Assembly: GCF_008727715.1 (NCBI RefSeq)
Contig: NZ_CP044218.1
Coordinates: forward strand, 2,418,001-2,482,000
DNA from: Mesorhizobium terrae
Lineage (GTDB): Bacteria > Pseudomonadota > Alphaproteobacteria > Rhizobiales > Rhizobiaceae
Reading direction: 5' to 3'
DNA length: 64,000 nucleotides
A model generated the notes under the pieces. The model made no database searches. It had not been told where the DNA came from and saw nothing but the letters and a program-made list of their open reading frames with translations. The position numbers were made by a program, and so were the translations under genes. Below are positions 37,420 to 49,230 of the stretch, in pieces; position 1 is the stretch's first letter, and every line of letters begins with the position of its first letter.

Positions 37420-38703
37420 TCAACCGCGTCCGAGCAGGTTCCGAACCCGGTTTCGCAACAGCCGCGCGAAGTTGCGGGTCTCTCGATAGAGGTGCAGTTG
37501 CGACGCTGCCTGTCGGGTTGCCCTGTCGGCATCTGGGGTAAGGCCGATGACGAAGGTGCCGAACGGTCGCCGTTCGGACCAAAGACGGCTCATCACCGGA
37601 TGGTCCGGCACCGCGCAGGAATCGCTCATGACGATGTTTGGATCGTCGAGATGCTGCTTGGTCACCTCGATCATCAACAGCGTACCGGGCGAATAGGCGG
37701 CAAGGGTCTCGTCATAGGCCGTTTTCCAGGTATAGGCGTGCCCGGCCTCGACGAAGACGATCAGGCTGGCGATAGTACGGCCGTCAAGCGTCAGCGAATG
37801 AATACGGCACATGTCCTGTTCGGCGAGGCGGTGTACGGCTTCGCGTGCGAAGGCCGCGCGATAGCGGTCGATGGCCATGGCGGTGCGCTCACGCCCTTTC
37901 CAGCCGGAAGCCTCCAGCGTCAGGAAATTCTCGATCGCATGGCGGATCTCCTCCGGCCCGCGCGCCACGTGGTGTTCCAGCGTGCCCGTCTCGGCGAGCC
38001 GCCGTTTCAGGCGGCGAAATTCGCGATAGTGATGCGCTCGCAGCGACTGCTTGAGATAGGCGTCGCCGTCCAGTTCGCTGTGCAGAACCGGACGCAACGT
38101 TTCGCCGGTGGTCACCAGCGGCAGATTGCGCGCCTCAGCTAGCGCTTGCAGGAGGCTCGCCATCGGACCGTCAAGACGCATGTCCGGCAGGGCGAAAACC
38201 TTGGGGAGCTTGAGATGCGGCCGCGAAAGCATCGAGAAGAAATCCTCGATGACGCCGACAGGGTCGTCGCGGTCGACCAGGGGGGTGCCGACCGGGCCAA
38301 ACGGGCTGGCCCAGGTGCGCATGATGGAGACGCCGAGCGGAATGCCCGGCCGCTCGACCGAGAACGGAACCAGCAGGCGCAGCCGGCTGCGGTGTTCGTT
38401 GCCGTCGCGAATGACAGCCAGCCGCACTTCCCGATCTTCCAGACGCGGCATCGCCGGCGCGAGAAAGCGGGGGTTGAAGAAGACGTTGGGCTCGATGGTG
38501 CGATTGCACAGATAGTCGAGTTCCTCGACAAGGTCGAAACCCGCCGATGCAGGATAGATCGCGAGCGTACGCTCCGGGCGGTTGGCGGCGAGGAGTTCGA
38601 TCTCGGCCAGCTCCGCGGCATTGGGTGTGACACCCGCCAGACCGGTCATCATCGTTCCGGCGGGACCGCCACTGGTTTCCTCGATCAGCGGGATGGCAGC
38701 CAT
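37420..38703 (-). CDS. BioF2-like (Acetyltransf_6) GNAT-domain protein
   Basis: 427 aa. The C-terminal half holds a GNAT fold of the BioF2/CelD group: QSLRAHHYREFRRLKRRLAE, FLTLEASGWKGRERTA, and HAYTWKTAYDETLAAYSPGT, where the last part is the typical acyl-CoA site. Such proteins accompany polysaccharide or cellulose synthesis. It starts inside the stop of the flippase gene (1-bp overlap), so both likely serve one envelope-polysaccharide pathway. Substrate unknown. Confidence 0.8.
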   Translation of the reverse strand: MAAIPLIEETSGGPAGTMMTGLAGVTPNAAELAEIELLAANRPERTLAIYPASAGFDLVEELDYLCNRTIEPNVFFNPRFLAPAMPRLEDREVRLAVIRDGNEHRSRLRLLVPFSVERPGIPLGVSIMRTWASPFGPVGTPLVDRDDPVGVIEDFFSMLSRPHLKLPKVFALPDMRLDGPMASLLQALAEARNLPLVTTGETLRPVLHSELDGDAYLKQSLRAHHYREFRRLKRRLAETGTLEHHVARGPEEIRHAIENFLTLEASGWKGRERTAMAIDRYRAAFAREAVHRLAEQDMCRIHSLTLDGRTIASLIVFVEAGHAYTWKTAYDETLAAYSPGTLLMIEVTKQHLDDPNIVMSDSCAVPDHPVMSRLWSERRPFGTFVIGLTPDADRATRQAASQLHLYRETRNFARLLRNRVRNLLGRG

Positions 38704-40103
38704 CAGGCGGCTCCTCTGGCAGGGATGAAAATGGCCATGGCGATACCCAGCTTACGCCAGACGGTGAACGACAGCGCGGTCGCCTCGAACAGCATTGCAA
38801 GGGCCGTAGCAAGTGCTGCGCCCCAAAGATGGAAATGCGGGATCAGGATGACGTTGAGCAAAATGTTGAAGGCGAGCGTCAGCGCAAAGACGGCGGCGCA
38901 GATGTTCTGGTTGCCGCTCATCGTCAGAAGGCTTTCGCAAGGGCCGACCGCGGCGCGGGCGACGACGCCGAAGACCAGCAGGAAGAGCAAAGGATAACCG
39001 GCATCGAACTCCGGCCCGAACAGCACGAGCATCGGTTTGCCGAGCAACAGCACCACCAGCGCCATCAGCACCGAGGGCCAGAACGTCCATGACACGGTTT
39101 CACGGGCGAAGGCGGCAAGCTTGCTCCGTTCACCGTGGGTGTAGTGCGCATATCGCTGGGCGACGCCCGCCTTGACGGCGAAATAAACGAAGTGAACGAG
39201 CGCCAGCGTCTTCACGGTGGCGAAATAGACGGCGACGTCGTCCGGGGTCAGGTAAAACCCCACCATCAAGACATCGGCGTTGGTGAGCAGGAAGAAGAAG
39301 CTTTCGACCAGGAAGATCGGCAGCGATACGACAAGCCAGTCGCGGATATGGATGGCCGTCGGGCCTGCCGGAACGCGAGCGTCGGTGCGTGCGGTGATGC
39401 TGACGAGTTGGCCAATCGTCGTCGCATAGGTGGCAACGATCGAGGCGATCAGTGCCGTCTTAGCGTCCGGCGGCATGCCGATCAACAGGGCAAGCGCCAT
39501 GCAGGCAAGGATCGCCAATGGACGGATGATGTAGGTGGCTGACAAGGCAGACAGCGCCCAGGAATTGGCGCGGGCTATTCCTTGCAGCAGATCGGACATC
39601 GCGATCATCGGCAGGCAGAAGATGCCGAGCACGAAGGGGATCACATAGTAGCTTTCGATCCTGCTCGAGAAGAGCCAGACACCGCCCACACCGATGAGTG
39701 CGATCACGGTCGACGCGACCAGCACGAAAAGCCGACTCGCCAGCAGAATACCGCGCAACTCGGCCATCTTGCCGTGTTCGCGAAATTCCGGGATGAAGCG
39801 GATCACCGATGTGTGGAAGCCGAGGCAGGACAGGTTGCCGACGATGATCATGGTCGTCCACACCAGCACTAGGATGCCGTACTCGAACGAGCCCATCCAG
39901 CGGGCCATCAGGACCTGGCTGACAAAGGCGATGACGGCGCTGATGACGCGGATGACGAAAGCGATGAGCGAAATGCGGCCGGCTTCGCCGCGTTCGTCCG
40001 AGGAAAAGAGGATCGCGTCGACCCGGCCGAGAAATGGCCTCGCCCGCAGCGCCAAACGCTGCGGCAGAAGCCGCTCGGCTGTCATGGCCGCGGAAAAGCG
40101 CAC
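38703..40103 (-). CDS. Polysaccharide flippase (Wzx/MATE-like)
   Basis: 466 aa, about twelve membrane segments, oligosaccharide-lipid flippase family. The pattern VSQVLMARWMGSFEYGILVLVW near the N-terminus and GAALATALAMLFEA near the C-terminus is typical. It would flip lipid-linked repeat units to the periplasm. Start is GTG at 40103 with GGGAG close by; an ATG at 40085 lacks a ribosome site. No glycosyltransferase genes are nearby, so the polymer is unknown. Confidence 0.85.
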   Translation of the reverse strand: MRFSAAMTAERLLPQRLALRARPFLGRVDAILFSSDERGEAGRISLIAFVIRVISAVIAFVSQVLMARWMGSFEYGILVLVWTTMIIVGNLSCLGFHTSVIRFIPEFREHGKMAELRGILLASRLFVLVASTVIALIGVGGVWLFSSRIESYYVIPFVLGIFCLPMIAMSDLLQGIARANSWALSALSATYIIRPLAILACMALALLIGMPPDAKTALIASIVATYATTIGQLVSITARTDARVPAGPTAIHIRDWLVVSLPIFLVESFFFLLTNADVLMVGFYLTPDDVAVYFATVKTLALVHFVYFAVKAGVAQRYAHYTHGERSKLAAFARETVSWTFWPSVLMALVVLLLGKPMLVLFGPEFDAGYPLLFLLVFGVVARAAVGPCESLLTMSGNQNICAAVFALTLAFNILLNVILIPHFHLWGAALATALAMLFEATALSFTVWRKLGIAMAIFIPARGAA

Positions 40104-40197
40104 ACCCTACTCCCGTTTTGTGCCAGAACCTTAACAGTCTCAGGCACCACAGACTATCTATTCGCTACACCTTAAAAAACGGTTCGGGAGGGGTTTG

Positions 40198-40437
40198 ATG
40201 ATCGGTGAGAATGAACGCAAGGCGATGCTCGAAGCCTATTCGATCGGGCCGAAGATGATCGCCTATCTCGAAGAAATCGGCATCGAGCGGCTGGCTGATC
40301 TCAAAGGTGCGGATGCCGGCGAAATAGCCATGCGCATCGACATTGCGATGGGGCGCAAGCACATGAACCGACTGGGTGTCGCTGCACTGGAGAACCTGAT
40401 CGCGTTGGCCAATGAGCGGTCGCACGACGCGCTGTGA
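40198..40437 (+). CDS. Cdd1-like helix-hairpin-helix protein
   Basis: 79 aa. The sequence IGPKMIAYLEEIGIERLADLKG is a helix-hairpin-helix of the 'pathogenicity locus' Cdd1 family, with AMRIDIAMGRKHMNRLGVAAL after it. Small DNA-binding-like proteins with unknown role. ATG at 40198 after GGGAGGGG. Divergent from the flippase. Confidence 0.75.
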   Translation: MIGENERKAMLEAYSIGPKMIAYLEEIGIERLADLKGADAGEIAMRIDIAMGRKHMNRLGVAALENLIALANERSHDAL

Positions 40438-40618
40438 TCGCGACGGATGTATTCTTGGTTGCATTTGTCGCCGCATGCCGACAATCCCATGCCCCGGGGC
40501 GCGCGGCTAATCTCTGCGGCCGCTCTCAAAAAGCTGATCCGGTTGCATGGAACAATCGGAACCCGGTGCGCATTGGAAATGCGTCGGCAAAGAGGTTGCC
40601 GATATCGAGGGCTATACG

Positions 40619-40990
40619 ATGAAAACGACATTGGGTTTTCTGCTGGCCGCCGGCGTATTGACGCCGTTGGCGGGCAGTTTCGCCGCCGAGCCTCTGAAGA
40701 CGATGACGGAGGTGGGGGCAGCCCTGCAGAATTGCTGGGTTCCGCCTTCGACCGATGCCAAGGGCTCGGTCACCCTGCAATTCAGCTTCAAGCGGGACGG
40801 TACCCTGATCGGCCCGCCCCGGCCAACCAACATCCAGGTCGATGGCGAAGCCGACAAACGCAAACAGCTCGTGCAGGCAGCGACGGATGCTGTTCAACAT
40901 TGCATGCCGCTCGCCTTCGAGCCCAAGCTCGCCGACGGGATCGCGGGCACGATGTTCACGCTCCGGCTTGAATCGCCGAAGCGTCAGTAA
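40619..40990 (+). CDS. Exported protein with TonB/TolA C-terminal-like domain
   Basis: 123 aa. Signal peptide (MKTTLGFLLAAGVLTPLAGSFAAE), then a compact domain resembling the C-terminal domain of TolA/TonB: ALQNCWVPPSTDAKGSVTLQF followed by FKRDGTLIGPPRP. Two Cys (NCW, QHCMP) could form the disulfide seen in TolA. No membrane anchor remains after cleavage, so it is probably a free periplasmic protein. Convergent with secA. Confidence 0.7.
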   Translation: MKTTLGFLLAAGVLTPLAGSFAAEPLKTMTEVGAALQNCWVPPSTDAKGSVTLQFSFKRDGTLIGPPRPTNIQVDGEADKRKQLVQAATDAVQHCMPLAFEPKLADGIAGTMFTLRLESPKRQ

Positions 40991-41028
40991 GGTCTCTGGG
41001 TGCTCGCAACAACCGCGGCGCCGGCTAT

Positions 41029-43755
<2,727 letters not shown>

Positions 43756-43996
43756 TCAATGGTCCTTTCGCTTGCAATCCTGGGTCCGGGGACGGATGCG
43801 GCAGGCATCCGACGAACCCGCCCGAACAGAGAAACACCAAAAAGCGCCCGGAAAACGGTTCTGGACGCAAAGTCGTTGGACAGATAAGAGGGGGCACAAT
43901 CGATGTCAACGCTGCGTTATCGACCCGCAGAACGCCAAATTCCGCCACATTCCGGCTGATCAAAAGACCTCAACGTCCCCATCGGAGCTCTTTCGT

Positions 43997-44932
43997 ATGT
44001 CCTTATTGTTTCGCCGTGCGTCGCTCGCCAGCCTAGGTTTGGCCGTCGGCCTGTCGGCTTTGTCGCTTTCGCCTCTGGCCGCCCAGGAAACTCAGCCGGC
44101 CCAGCCGGCCCAGCCGGCCGATGCCGCCGCAACTCCGGCTGCTGCTCCGGTCGATCCGAACGCAGTCGTTGCCACGGTTGACGGCAAGCCGATCACTGAA
44201 GCGGATTTGACGCTCGCCGAAGGTGAATTGTCGAAGCAATTCGCGCAGCTTCCGCCGGAACAGCGCCGCGCCGCCGCCCTTTCCGCGGCCATCGAGATCA
44301 AGGTTCTTGCCGCGAAGGCCGTCGCCGACGGGCTCGACAAGGATCCCGATTTCCAGCGTCGCGCAGCCTTCCTGCAGCAGCGCGCCCTGCATGGCGAGAT
44401 GGTCGAAAAGGAAGTGGTCGGCAAGATCACCGACGCCGACATTCGCGCACGCTACGACAAGGAAATCGCCGCGCAGCCGCCGGTGAACGAGGTCCACGCC
44501 CGTCACATTCTCGTGAAGACCAAGGAAGAAGCCGAGGCGATCATCAAGAAGCTGGAAGGCGGCGCCGATTTCCAGAAACTGGCGAGCGAGAACACCAACG
44601 ATCCGAGCGGCAAGACCAGCGGCGGCGATCTCGGTTTCTTCGGCCCTGGCCAGATGGTGCCGGAGTTCGAGAAGGCGGCATTCGCGCTTGAGGTCGGCGC
44701 CTACACCAAGGAGCCTGTGCAGACCCAGTTCGGCTGGCATGTCATCAAGGTGGAGGACAAGCGCCAGCAGCAACCCCCGGCTTTCGACCAGGTCAAGGAC
44801 CAGGCCCGTTCGGCGGTCGTTCGCGACAAATATTTCGCGCTGGTCAAGGAAGCCCGCAAGAGCGCCAAGGTCGACATTCCGGATGAAAACCTGCGCAAGG
44901 CCGTCGAGGCAGCCGAAGGCGGCGCCAAGTAA
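43997..44932 (+). CDS. Periplasmic peptidyl-prolyl isomerase, parvulin type
   Basis: 311 aa. Signal peptide (about 1-29, ending LAAQE), an Ala/Pro/Gln-rich linker with QPAQPAQPAD repeats, a SurA-like N-domain (VDGKPITEADLTLAEGEL), then a parvulin domain (about 165-265) with NEVHARHILVKTKEEAE and GGDLGFFGPGQMVPEFE. It folds exported proteins, fitting its position divergent from secA. ATG at 43997 with GGAG upstream; the frame is open into secA but that extension is not real. Confidence 0.93.
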   Translation: MSLLFRRASLASLGLAVGLSALSLSPLAAQETQPAQPAQPADAAATPAAAPVDPNAVVATVDGKPITEADLTLAEGELSKQFAQLPPEQRRAAALSAAIEIKVLAAKAVADGLDKDPDFQRRAAFLQQRALHGEMVEKEVVGKITDADIRARYDKEIAAQPPVNEVHARHILVKTKEEAEAIIKKLEGGADFQKLASENTNDPSGKTSGGDLGFFGPGQMVPEFEKAAFALEVGAYTKEPVQTQFGWHVIKVEDKRQQQPPAFDQVKDQARSAVVRDKYFALVKEARKSAKVDIPDENLRKAVEAAEGGAK

Positions 44933-44976
44933 GCTTCGATCTACCTCTTTAGGTAGCCAGACGCTTTGTAGTCGAT

Positions 44977-45009
44977 GGGAGCGGTACCTTCACAGGTATC
45001 GCTCCCTTT
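44977..45009. terminator. Terminator after the parvulin gene
   Basis: A 13-bp stem with one G-T pair (44977-44989 with 44994-45006) and TCAC loop, followed by TTTCC. It lies between the convergent parvulin and TetR genes. Confidence 0.75.
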
Positions 45010-45045
45010 CCATTTTATGCCGGCTCCTTCCCGAGCATAAGGTTC

Positions 45046-45639
45046 CTAGACCTTGATGCCGTTGACGATGGCGCCGACGGCGGCCCGCAATTTGTCCTCG
45101 CTCTCATCCAGCCGGCCAGTCAGCAGGTGGGTCCAGGCATAGGACGAGACCATGTCGGCTATCTGGCTGGGGTCTACGCCGCGGGCGACCTCGCCTCGAT
45201 CGATGGCACGTTCGACCAACTTGCCGGTGTAGGCACGCCGGCCGCGCGCATAGTCGGCCAACGCTTCGGCGGCGGCGGCGTCGAACTGTGCCTCGGCAAT
45301 CAGCGAGCGGAAGATGTTGCCGGCAGGCGTATCGCGCCACGATCCAAATAAACTGCGGAGGAACTGGAACAGGTCCTCCTCGATGTTGCCGGTGTCGGCA
45401 TAAACGATGTCGCGCTTCTGACGCTGATAGACCTCGATCAGCAGGGCTGCCTTGCTCGGCCACCAGCGATAGATGGTCGGCTTACCGGCGCGGGCCCTGC
45501 GTGCCACGGCTTCGATGGAAAAGCCGGAATAACCGGCTTCATGCAGTACGGCCTCCGCCGCGTCGAGGATGGCCTCGGCGCTGGCGGGGTTGCGTCTGGC
45601 GCCGATCGACCGGCGCGCCTTTTCTTCTGTCGCGTTCAA
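45046..45639 (-). CDS. TetR family transcriptional regulator
   Basis: 197 aa. N-terminal helix-turn-helix (about 20-65) with AGYSGFSIEAVARRARAGKPTIYRWW, followed by an all-alpha ligand domain of the TetR_C_16/C_11 kind. Start is TTG at 45639. Two near-identical operators lie 55-96 bp upstream, over the promoter of the divergent membrane-protein gene, so it probably represses that gene and perhaps itself. Ligand unknown. Confidence 0.88.
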   Translation of the reverse strand: MNATEEKARRSIGARRNPASAEAILDAAEAVLHEAGYSGFSIEAVARRARAGKPTIYRWWPSKAALLIEVYQRQKRDIVYADTGNIEEDLFQFLRSLFGSWRDTPAGNIFRSLIAEAQFDAAAAEALADYARGRRAYTGKLVERAIDRGEVARGVDPSQIADMVSSYAWTHLLTGRLDESEDKLRAAVGAIVNGIKV

Positions 45640-45693
45640 TTTTGCCCAAGGGTCTCGAAGTTCGCCTGGCGACTATACATCATCCCTTGACGA

Positions 45694-45735
45694 AACGAAA
45701 CGGCTCGTTCTATATATGCAACGAAACGTATCGTT
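45694..45735 (+). promoter_or_regulatory. Twin TetR operators over the promoter of the small membrane-protein gene
   Basis: AACGAAACGGCTCGTT (45694-45709) and AACGAAACGTATCGTT (45720-45735) share 14 of 16 bases and are each near-palindromic (AACGA...TCGTT). The first fills the space between TTGACG (45687-45692) and TATATA (45711-45716); the second covers the start region. Their 26-bp offset places them on opposite faces of the helix. Confidence 0.7.
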
Positions 45736-45750
45736 CTTATGGAGATTGCT

Positions 45751-46011
45751 ATGACTGCCACGTCCGCCCCCTCGCAGGCTCCCGCCGCCCGGCCCCGTTT
45801 TTCGCGTCCGCGTTTCGCTCTGATGGTGTTGATCGGGGTGTACCCGCTGATCACCACGATCCTTTATCTTCTTGGGCCGCTGACCGAGCACTGGGCGATC
45901 TGGCAGCGCACTCTGGTGATCGCGCCGATGATGGTTGGCGCCATGATATGGGGATTGATCCCGACCGTGCAGCGCGTGTTCAGCGGTTTCATCAACCCCG
46001 CGGCTCGTTGA
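45751..46011 (+). CDS. Two-segment membrane protein under TetR control
   Basis: 86 aa. A Pro/Ala-rich N-terminus (PSQAPAARPRFSRPRF) precedes two membrane helices (about 27-45 and 57-78). Reminiscent of DUF2798-like proteins, but I cannot assign it. ATG at 45751 has GGAG 6 nt upstream; an ATG at 45739 would lie against operator 2. It is the sole visible target of the TetR regulator, so a role in export or envelope change after exposure to some compound is possible. Confidence 0.65.
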   Translation: MTATSAPSQAPAARPRFSRPRFALMVLIGVYPLITTILYLLGPLTEHWAIWQRTLVIAPMMVGAMIWGLIPTVQRVFSGFINPAAR

Positions 46012-46098
46012 GACGAGGCGAAAACGCCTTGCGAAGCCTCGTGCTATCGGGCAAACGGTCCATGCTTTCACCGCTTGCCTGGGTCGCAGAGGTTTTTC

Positions 46099-47340
46099 AT
46101 GTCCACAACCGTTTCCCCGCTCGCTCCGAAGAAATATCCCAAGATGCCGGCTGTCGAGGGCGTGCGCATCGCCACGGCCGAAGCGGGTATCAAATACAAG
46201 AACCGAACCGACCTCCTTGCGATGGTGTTCGATCCGGGCACTACCGTCGCCGGCGTGTTCACCCGCTCGAAATGCCCGTCGGCGCCGGTCGATCTGTGCC
46301 GGCAGAATCTCGGCCAGGGCAAGGCGCGCGTGCTGGTCGTCAATTCCGGCAACGCCAATGCCTTCACCGGCAAGAAGGGCCGGGAGACGACGTCGACGAC
46401 GGCGCAGGCGGCAGCCAAGGCCGCTGGCTGCGCCTCCGACGAGATATTCCTGGCGTCCACCGGTGTCATCGGGGAGCCGCTCGACCCGGGCAAATACAGC
46501 CATCTCCTGGCCGGTATGGTCAAGGATGCCAGGCCCGACCAGTGGACCGAGGCGGCCAAGGCCATCATGACCACCGACACCTTCCCGAAGGTGGTGACGG
46601 CCACCGTCAAGCTGGGCGATACCGATGTGACGCTGAACGGCATCGCCAAGGGCGCCGGCATGATCGCGCCCGATATGGCGACCATGCTCTCCTTCGTTGC
46701 CACCGATGCGCCGATTGCGGCGCCGGTGTTGCAGGAACTTCTCTCAAAAGGCACGGCCAAGACCTTCAACGCCGTCACGGTCGACAGCGACACGTCGACA
46801 AGCGATACGCTGCTGCTTTTCGCGACCGGTGCGGCTGCCAAGCGCGGCGCGCCGGTGATCGCCGATGCCAAGGATACCCGCCTTGGCGTGTTCCGCCGCG
46901 CGCTCAACAAGATGCTGAAGCAATTGGCGCTGCAGGTGGTGCGCGACGGCGAAGGCGCCCGCAAGCAGATCGAGGTGACCGTGACCGGCGCCAAATCGGC
47001 ACGTTCGGCCAAGCGCGTCGCGCTGTCGATCGCCAATTCGCCATTGGTCAAGACCGCGGTCGCGGGCGAGGATGCCAATTGGGGCCGGGTGGTGATGGCT
47101 GTCGGCAAGGCCGGCGAGCCGGCCGATCGCGACCGTCTGTCGATCTGGTTCGGTGACAATCGTCTCGCCGTCGATGGTGAGCGCGACCCTGCCTATTCGG
47201 AACAGGCGACGTCGACCTATATGAAGCGGGACAGCATCGTCATTCGTGCCGATCTCGGCATTGGCCGTGGCAAGGCCACCGTCTGGACGTGCGATCTCAC
47301 CAAGGAATATGTCGCGATCAATGGCGACTATCGGAGCTAG
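46099..47340 (+). CDS. argJ: Bifunctional ornithine acetyltransferase / N-acetylglutamate synthase
   Basis: 413 aa arginine biosynthesis enzyme that moves the acetyl group from N-acetylornithine to glutamate. The self-cleavage site is in [16 protein letters not shown], before nucleophile Thr195. TTDTFPK and [14 protein letters not shown] are further signatures. Start ATG at 46099 with AGAGG upstream. Followed by a GNAT gene and mutT in one operon. Confidence 0.96.
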   Translation: MSTTVSPLAPKKYPKMPAVEGVRIATAEAGIKYKNRTDLLAMVFDPGTTVAGVFTRSKCPSAPVDLCRQNLGQGKARVLVVNSGNANAFTGKKGRETTSTTAQAAAKAAGCASDEIFLASTGVIGEPLDPGKYSHLLAGMVKDARPDQWTEAAKAIMTTDTFPKVVTATVKLGDTDVTLNGIAKGAGMIAPDMATMLSFVATDAPIAAPVLQELLSKGTAKTFNAVTVDSDTSTSDTLLLFATGAAAKRGAPVIADAKDTRLGVFRRALNKMLKQLALQVVRDGEGARKQIEVTVTGAKSARSAKRVALSIANSPLVKTAVAGEDANWGRVVMAVGKAGEPADRDRLSIWFGDNRLAVDGERDPAYSEQATSTYMKRDSIVIRADLGIGRGKATVWTCDLTKEYVAINGDYRS

Positions 47341-47344
47341 CCGT

Positions 47345-48118
47345 TTGAATCCGATACATCCTGCGACGGTTCTGGCCAAGGTGCGCCGCTATGAGGCGGC
47401 GGGCTTTCGTGCCTGGCCGGCGGCGGCCGTGCATTACGATGGAACCTGGGTGGTGCGGCTGACGGCAGGCCATCCGGCGAAGCGGCTCAATTCCATCAAT
47501 CCGCTCGATCCCGGCGACGTTCATCACCTGGCAGAGCGTATCGCGCGCGCCGGCCGTCGTTTCGAAGCCTATGGCCGGCCGCTCACCTTCCGCATGTCGC
47601 CGCTCGCCGGTGCCGCGCTTTCGCGCCATCTCGACGCCGAAGGGTGGTCGCGTTTCGACGAATCCATGGTCATGCGCATGCCGCTGACCAAGGCCTCGGT
47701 CGAAAACGTCATCGATCAGATTCCGCTGAAGGACATCGGCCGTTTCGTATCCGCGGCGCTCAAGGTACACGATGCGGATCCGCTGTTGAGGCCCGGCCTG
47801 TCGGAGATCATTGGCGCAATCCAGCCGGAGGCGGGGCTGTTCGCCTCGGAACGCGGCGACGAAGCCCTGGCAACGCTGATCTGTGTGCATGACGGCGATC
47901 TGGCCGGGCTGTTCGATATCGCCACAGACAAGTCTGTCCGGCGTCAGGGCCACGGCCGCCAACTGATCCTGTCGGCGCTCAAATGGGCCCGCTTGCGCGG
48001 CGCGCGCGAAGCCTGGCTGCAGGTCGAGGCCGACAACGCGCCGGCGCTGTCGCTCTATGCGTCGTTGGGTTTTGAAGAAGTCTATCGCTATCACTATCGA
48101 CGGTTGCCTTCCACATGA
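47345..48118 (+). CDS. GNAT family N-acetyltransferase
   Basis: 257 aa. The C-terminal GNAT domain (about 125-255) has DIATDKSVRRQGHGRQLILSA, where RRQGHG is the acetyl-CoA loop, and EADNAPALSLYASLGFEEVYRY. The N-terminal 120 residues form a second, degenerate GNAT-like half. The TTG at 47345 is chosen: GGAG at 47333-47336 is 8 nt upstream and overlaps the argJ end. The stop overlaps the mutT start by 4 bp. Confidence 0.88.
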   Translation: MNPIHPATVLAKVRRYEAAGFRAWPAAAVHYDGTWVVRLTAGHPAKRLNSINPLDPGDVHHLAERIARAGRRFEAYGRPLTFRMSPLAGAALSRHLDAEGWSRFDESMVMRMPLTKASVENVIDQIPLKDIGRFVSAALKVHDADPLLRPGLSEIIGAIQPEAGLFASERGDEALATLICVHDGDLAGLFDIATDKSVRRQGHGRQLILSALKWARLRGAREAWLQVEADNAPALSLYASLGFEEVYRYHYRRLPST

Positions 48119-48537
48119 AGGCCGAACCGTCGAAAGGAAAACGTCTGCTTCTGGTCGTCGCTTGCGCGCTGGTCGACGCCGACGGTCGCGTGCTGATCGC
48201 GCAGCGTCCTGAAGGCAAGCAACTTGCCGGCATGTGGGAGTTTCCTGGCGGCAAGGTCGAGCCGGGCGAGACGCCGGAAGAATGTTTGGTGCGCGAGTTG
48301 CACGAGGAACTTGGCATCGAGACCAAGACGGCCTGCCTGGCGCCGCTGACCTTCGCCAGCCATAGCTACGACGACTTCCACCTGCTGATGCCGCTTTATG
48401 TCTGTCGGCGTTTCTGGGGTACGCCGGAGCCGAAGGAGGCGCAGGCACTGAAATGGGTGCGTCCACGCCAGATGCGTGACTATCCGATGCCACCGGCCGA
48501 CGCGCCGTTGATCCCGTTCCTGATCGATCTGCTCTGA
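48115..48537 (+). CDS. mutT: 8-oxo-dGTP diphosphatase MutT
   Basis: 140 aa Nudix hydrolase that clears oxidised dGTP. The Nudix box is complete: GGKVEPGETPEECLVRELHE followed by ELGI. RLLLVVACALVDADGRVLIAQRPEGK at the N-terminus is the usual MutT strand. Overlaps the preceding acetyltransferase stop (ATGA). Length fits the family. Confidence 0.93.
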   Translation: MKAEPSKGKRLLLVVACALVDADGRVLIAQRPEGKQLAGMWEFPGGKVEPGETPEECLVRELHEELGIETKTACLAPLTFASHSYDDFHLLMPLYVCRRFWGTPEPKEAQALKWVRPRQMRDYPMPPADAPLIPFLIDLL

Positions 48538-48632
48538 CAGCTCCCGATTAGCGTTAACAGAAGATTTATCCAGTCGTGAAAGATTGAACGATGGCTGCGG
48601 CAAAACGATTGCCGTGCTTGGGGAGCCGTCGC

Positions 48633-48944
48633 ATGAGCCTCGACCAGGATTGGGACAGCATACGGCCACGCCGACCGCTCGTGGCCGCGGGTGGCGGGCT
48701 TCTGCGGATCACGCTCCTGTTCGGATCGGCCGCCGTCGCGCTTTCGCTCCTCGGCGCTTCCTATCTCGACAGTCGCATCGAACAGCGTTTTGCCAGCGAT
48801 TTTCCGCCGGCTGGGATCGACATGATGAGCACCGGTTCGATCGGCAAGCAGAACACCTACACCATCCGGCGCAGCGTGTTGCAGGCGACGCCGGATGCCG
48901 TCTGCATCATCCATCGCGACGGCAGCCTGACCGGCGCGTGCTAG
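48633..48944 (+). CDS. Conserved-type membrane-anchored hypothetical protein
   Basis: 103 aa. A cytoplasmic Arg/Pro-containing N-terminus (DQDWDSIRPRRP), one membrane segment (about 19-42) and an outer domain of about 60 residues with two Cys (DAVCIIH and GAC at the end). ATG at 48633 with GGGGAG 8 nt upstream; an ATG at 48591 has no site. I do not recognise the family. Confidence 0.7.
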   Translation: MSLDQDWDSIRPRRPLVAAGGGLLRITLLFGSAAVALSLLGASYLDSRIEQRFASDFPPAGIDMMSTGSIGKQNTYTIRRSVLQATPDAVCIIHRDGSLTGAC

Positions 48945-49038
48945 GCGGCCAAACACAAATTCACCGGCCGTTAAGCCTGCCTCGTTAACCTTTGTAAATC
49001 AGTGAACGCTAAGGTTCTTTCGCAGGGGAAAGGCTACC

Positions 49039-49221
49039 ATGGCATTGTTGCGGCGATTTCTGAGAAACGACACGGGGGCGACGGCCATCGAATATGCGCT
49101 GGTTGCCTCTCTGATGGCTGCCGCCATCATCCTGGGCTTCGGCAGTGCTGCTGATGCGCTGAAATACCTCTTCAGCGACAACAACAGCAAGCTTGTCCAG
49201 GCGCTGGGTAATGGTAACTGA
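49039..49221 (+). CDS. Flp family type IVb pilin
   Basis: 60 aa. The prepilin site is TG/ATAIEYALVASLMAAAI: Gly at -1 and Glu at +5, with the hydrophobic helix after it, as in Flp1/PilA of tad systems. No tad/cpa genes are nearby, so assembly genes must lie elsewhere if the pilin is used. AGGGGAAAGG ribosome site. Confidence 0.88.
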   Translation: MALLRRFLRNDTGATAIEYALVASLMAAAIILGFGSAADALKYLFSDNNSKLVQALGNGN

Positions 49222-49230
49222 CCGGCTTAT

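Noticed and set aside
37280..37489. Small open frame downstream of the TATAAT
   Set aside because: It runs antisense into the BioF2-like gene and has no ribosome site or recognisable pattern.
45288..47156. 622-codon open frame on the plus strand
   Set aside because: It runs across tetR, the small membrane gene and argJ in a wrong frame; low-complexity Arg/Gly composition.
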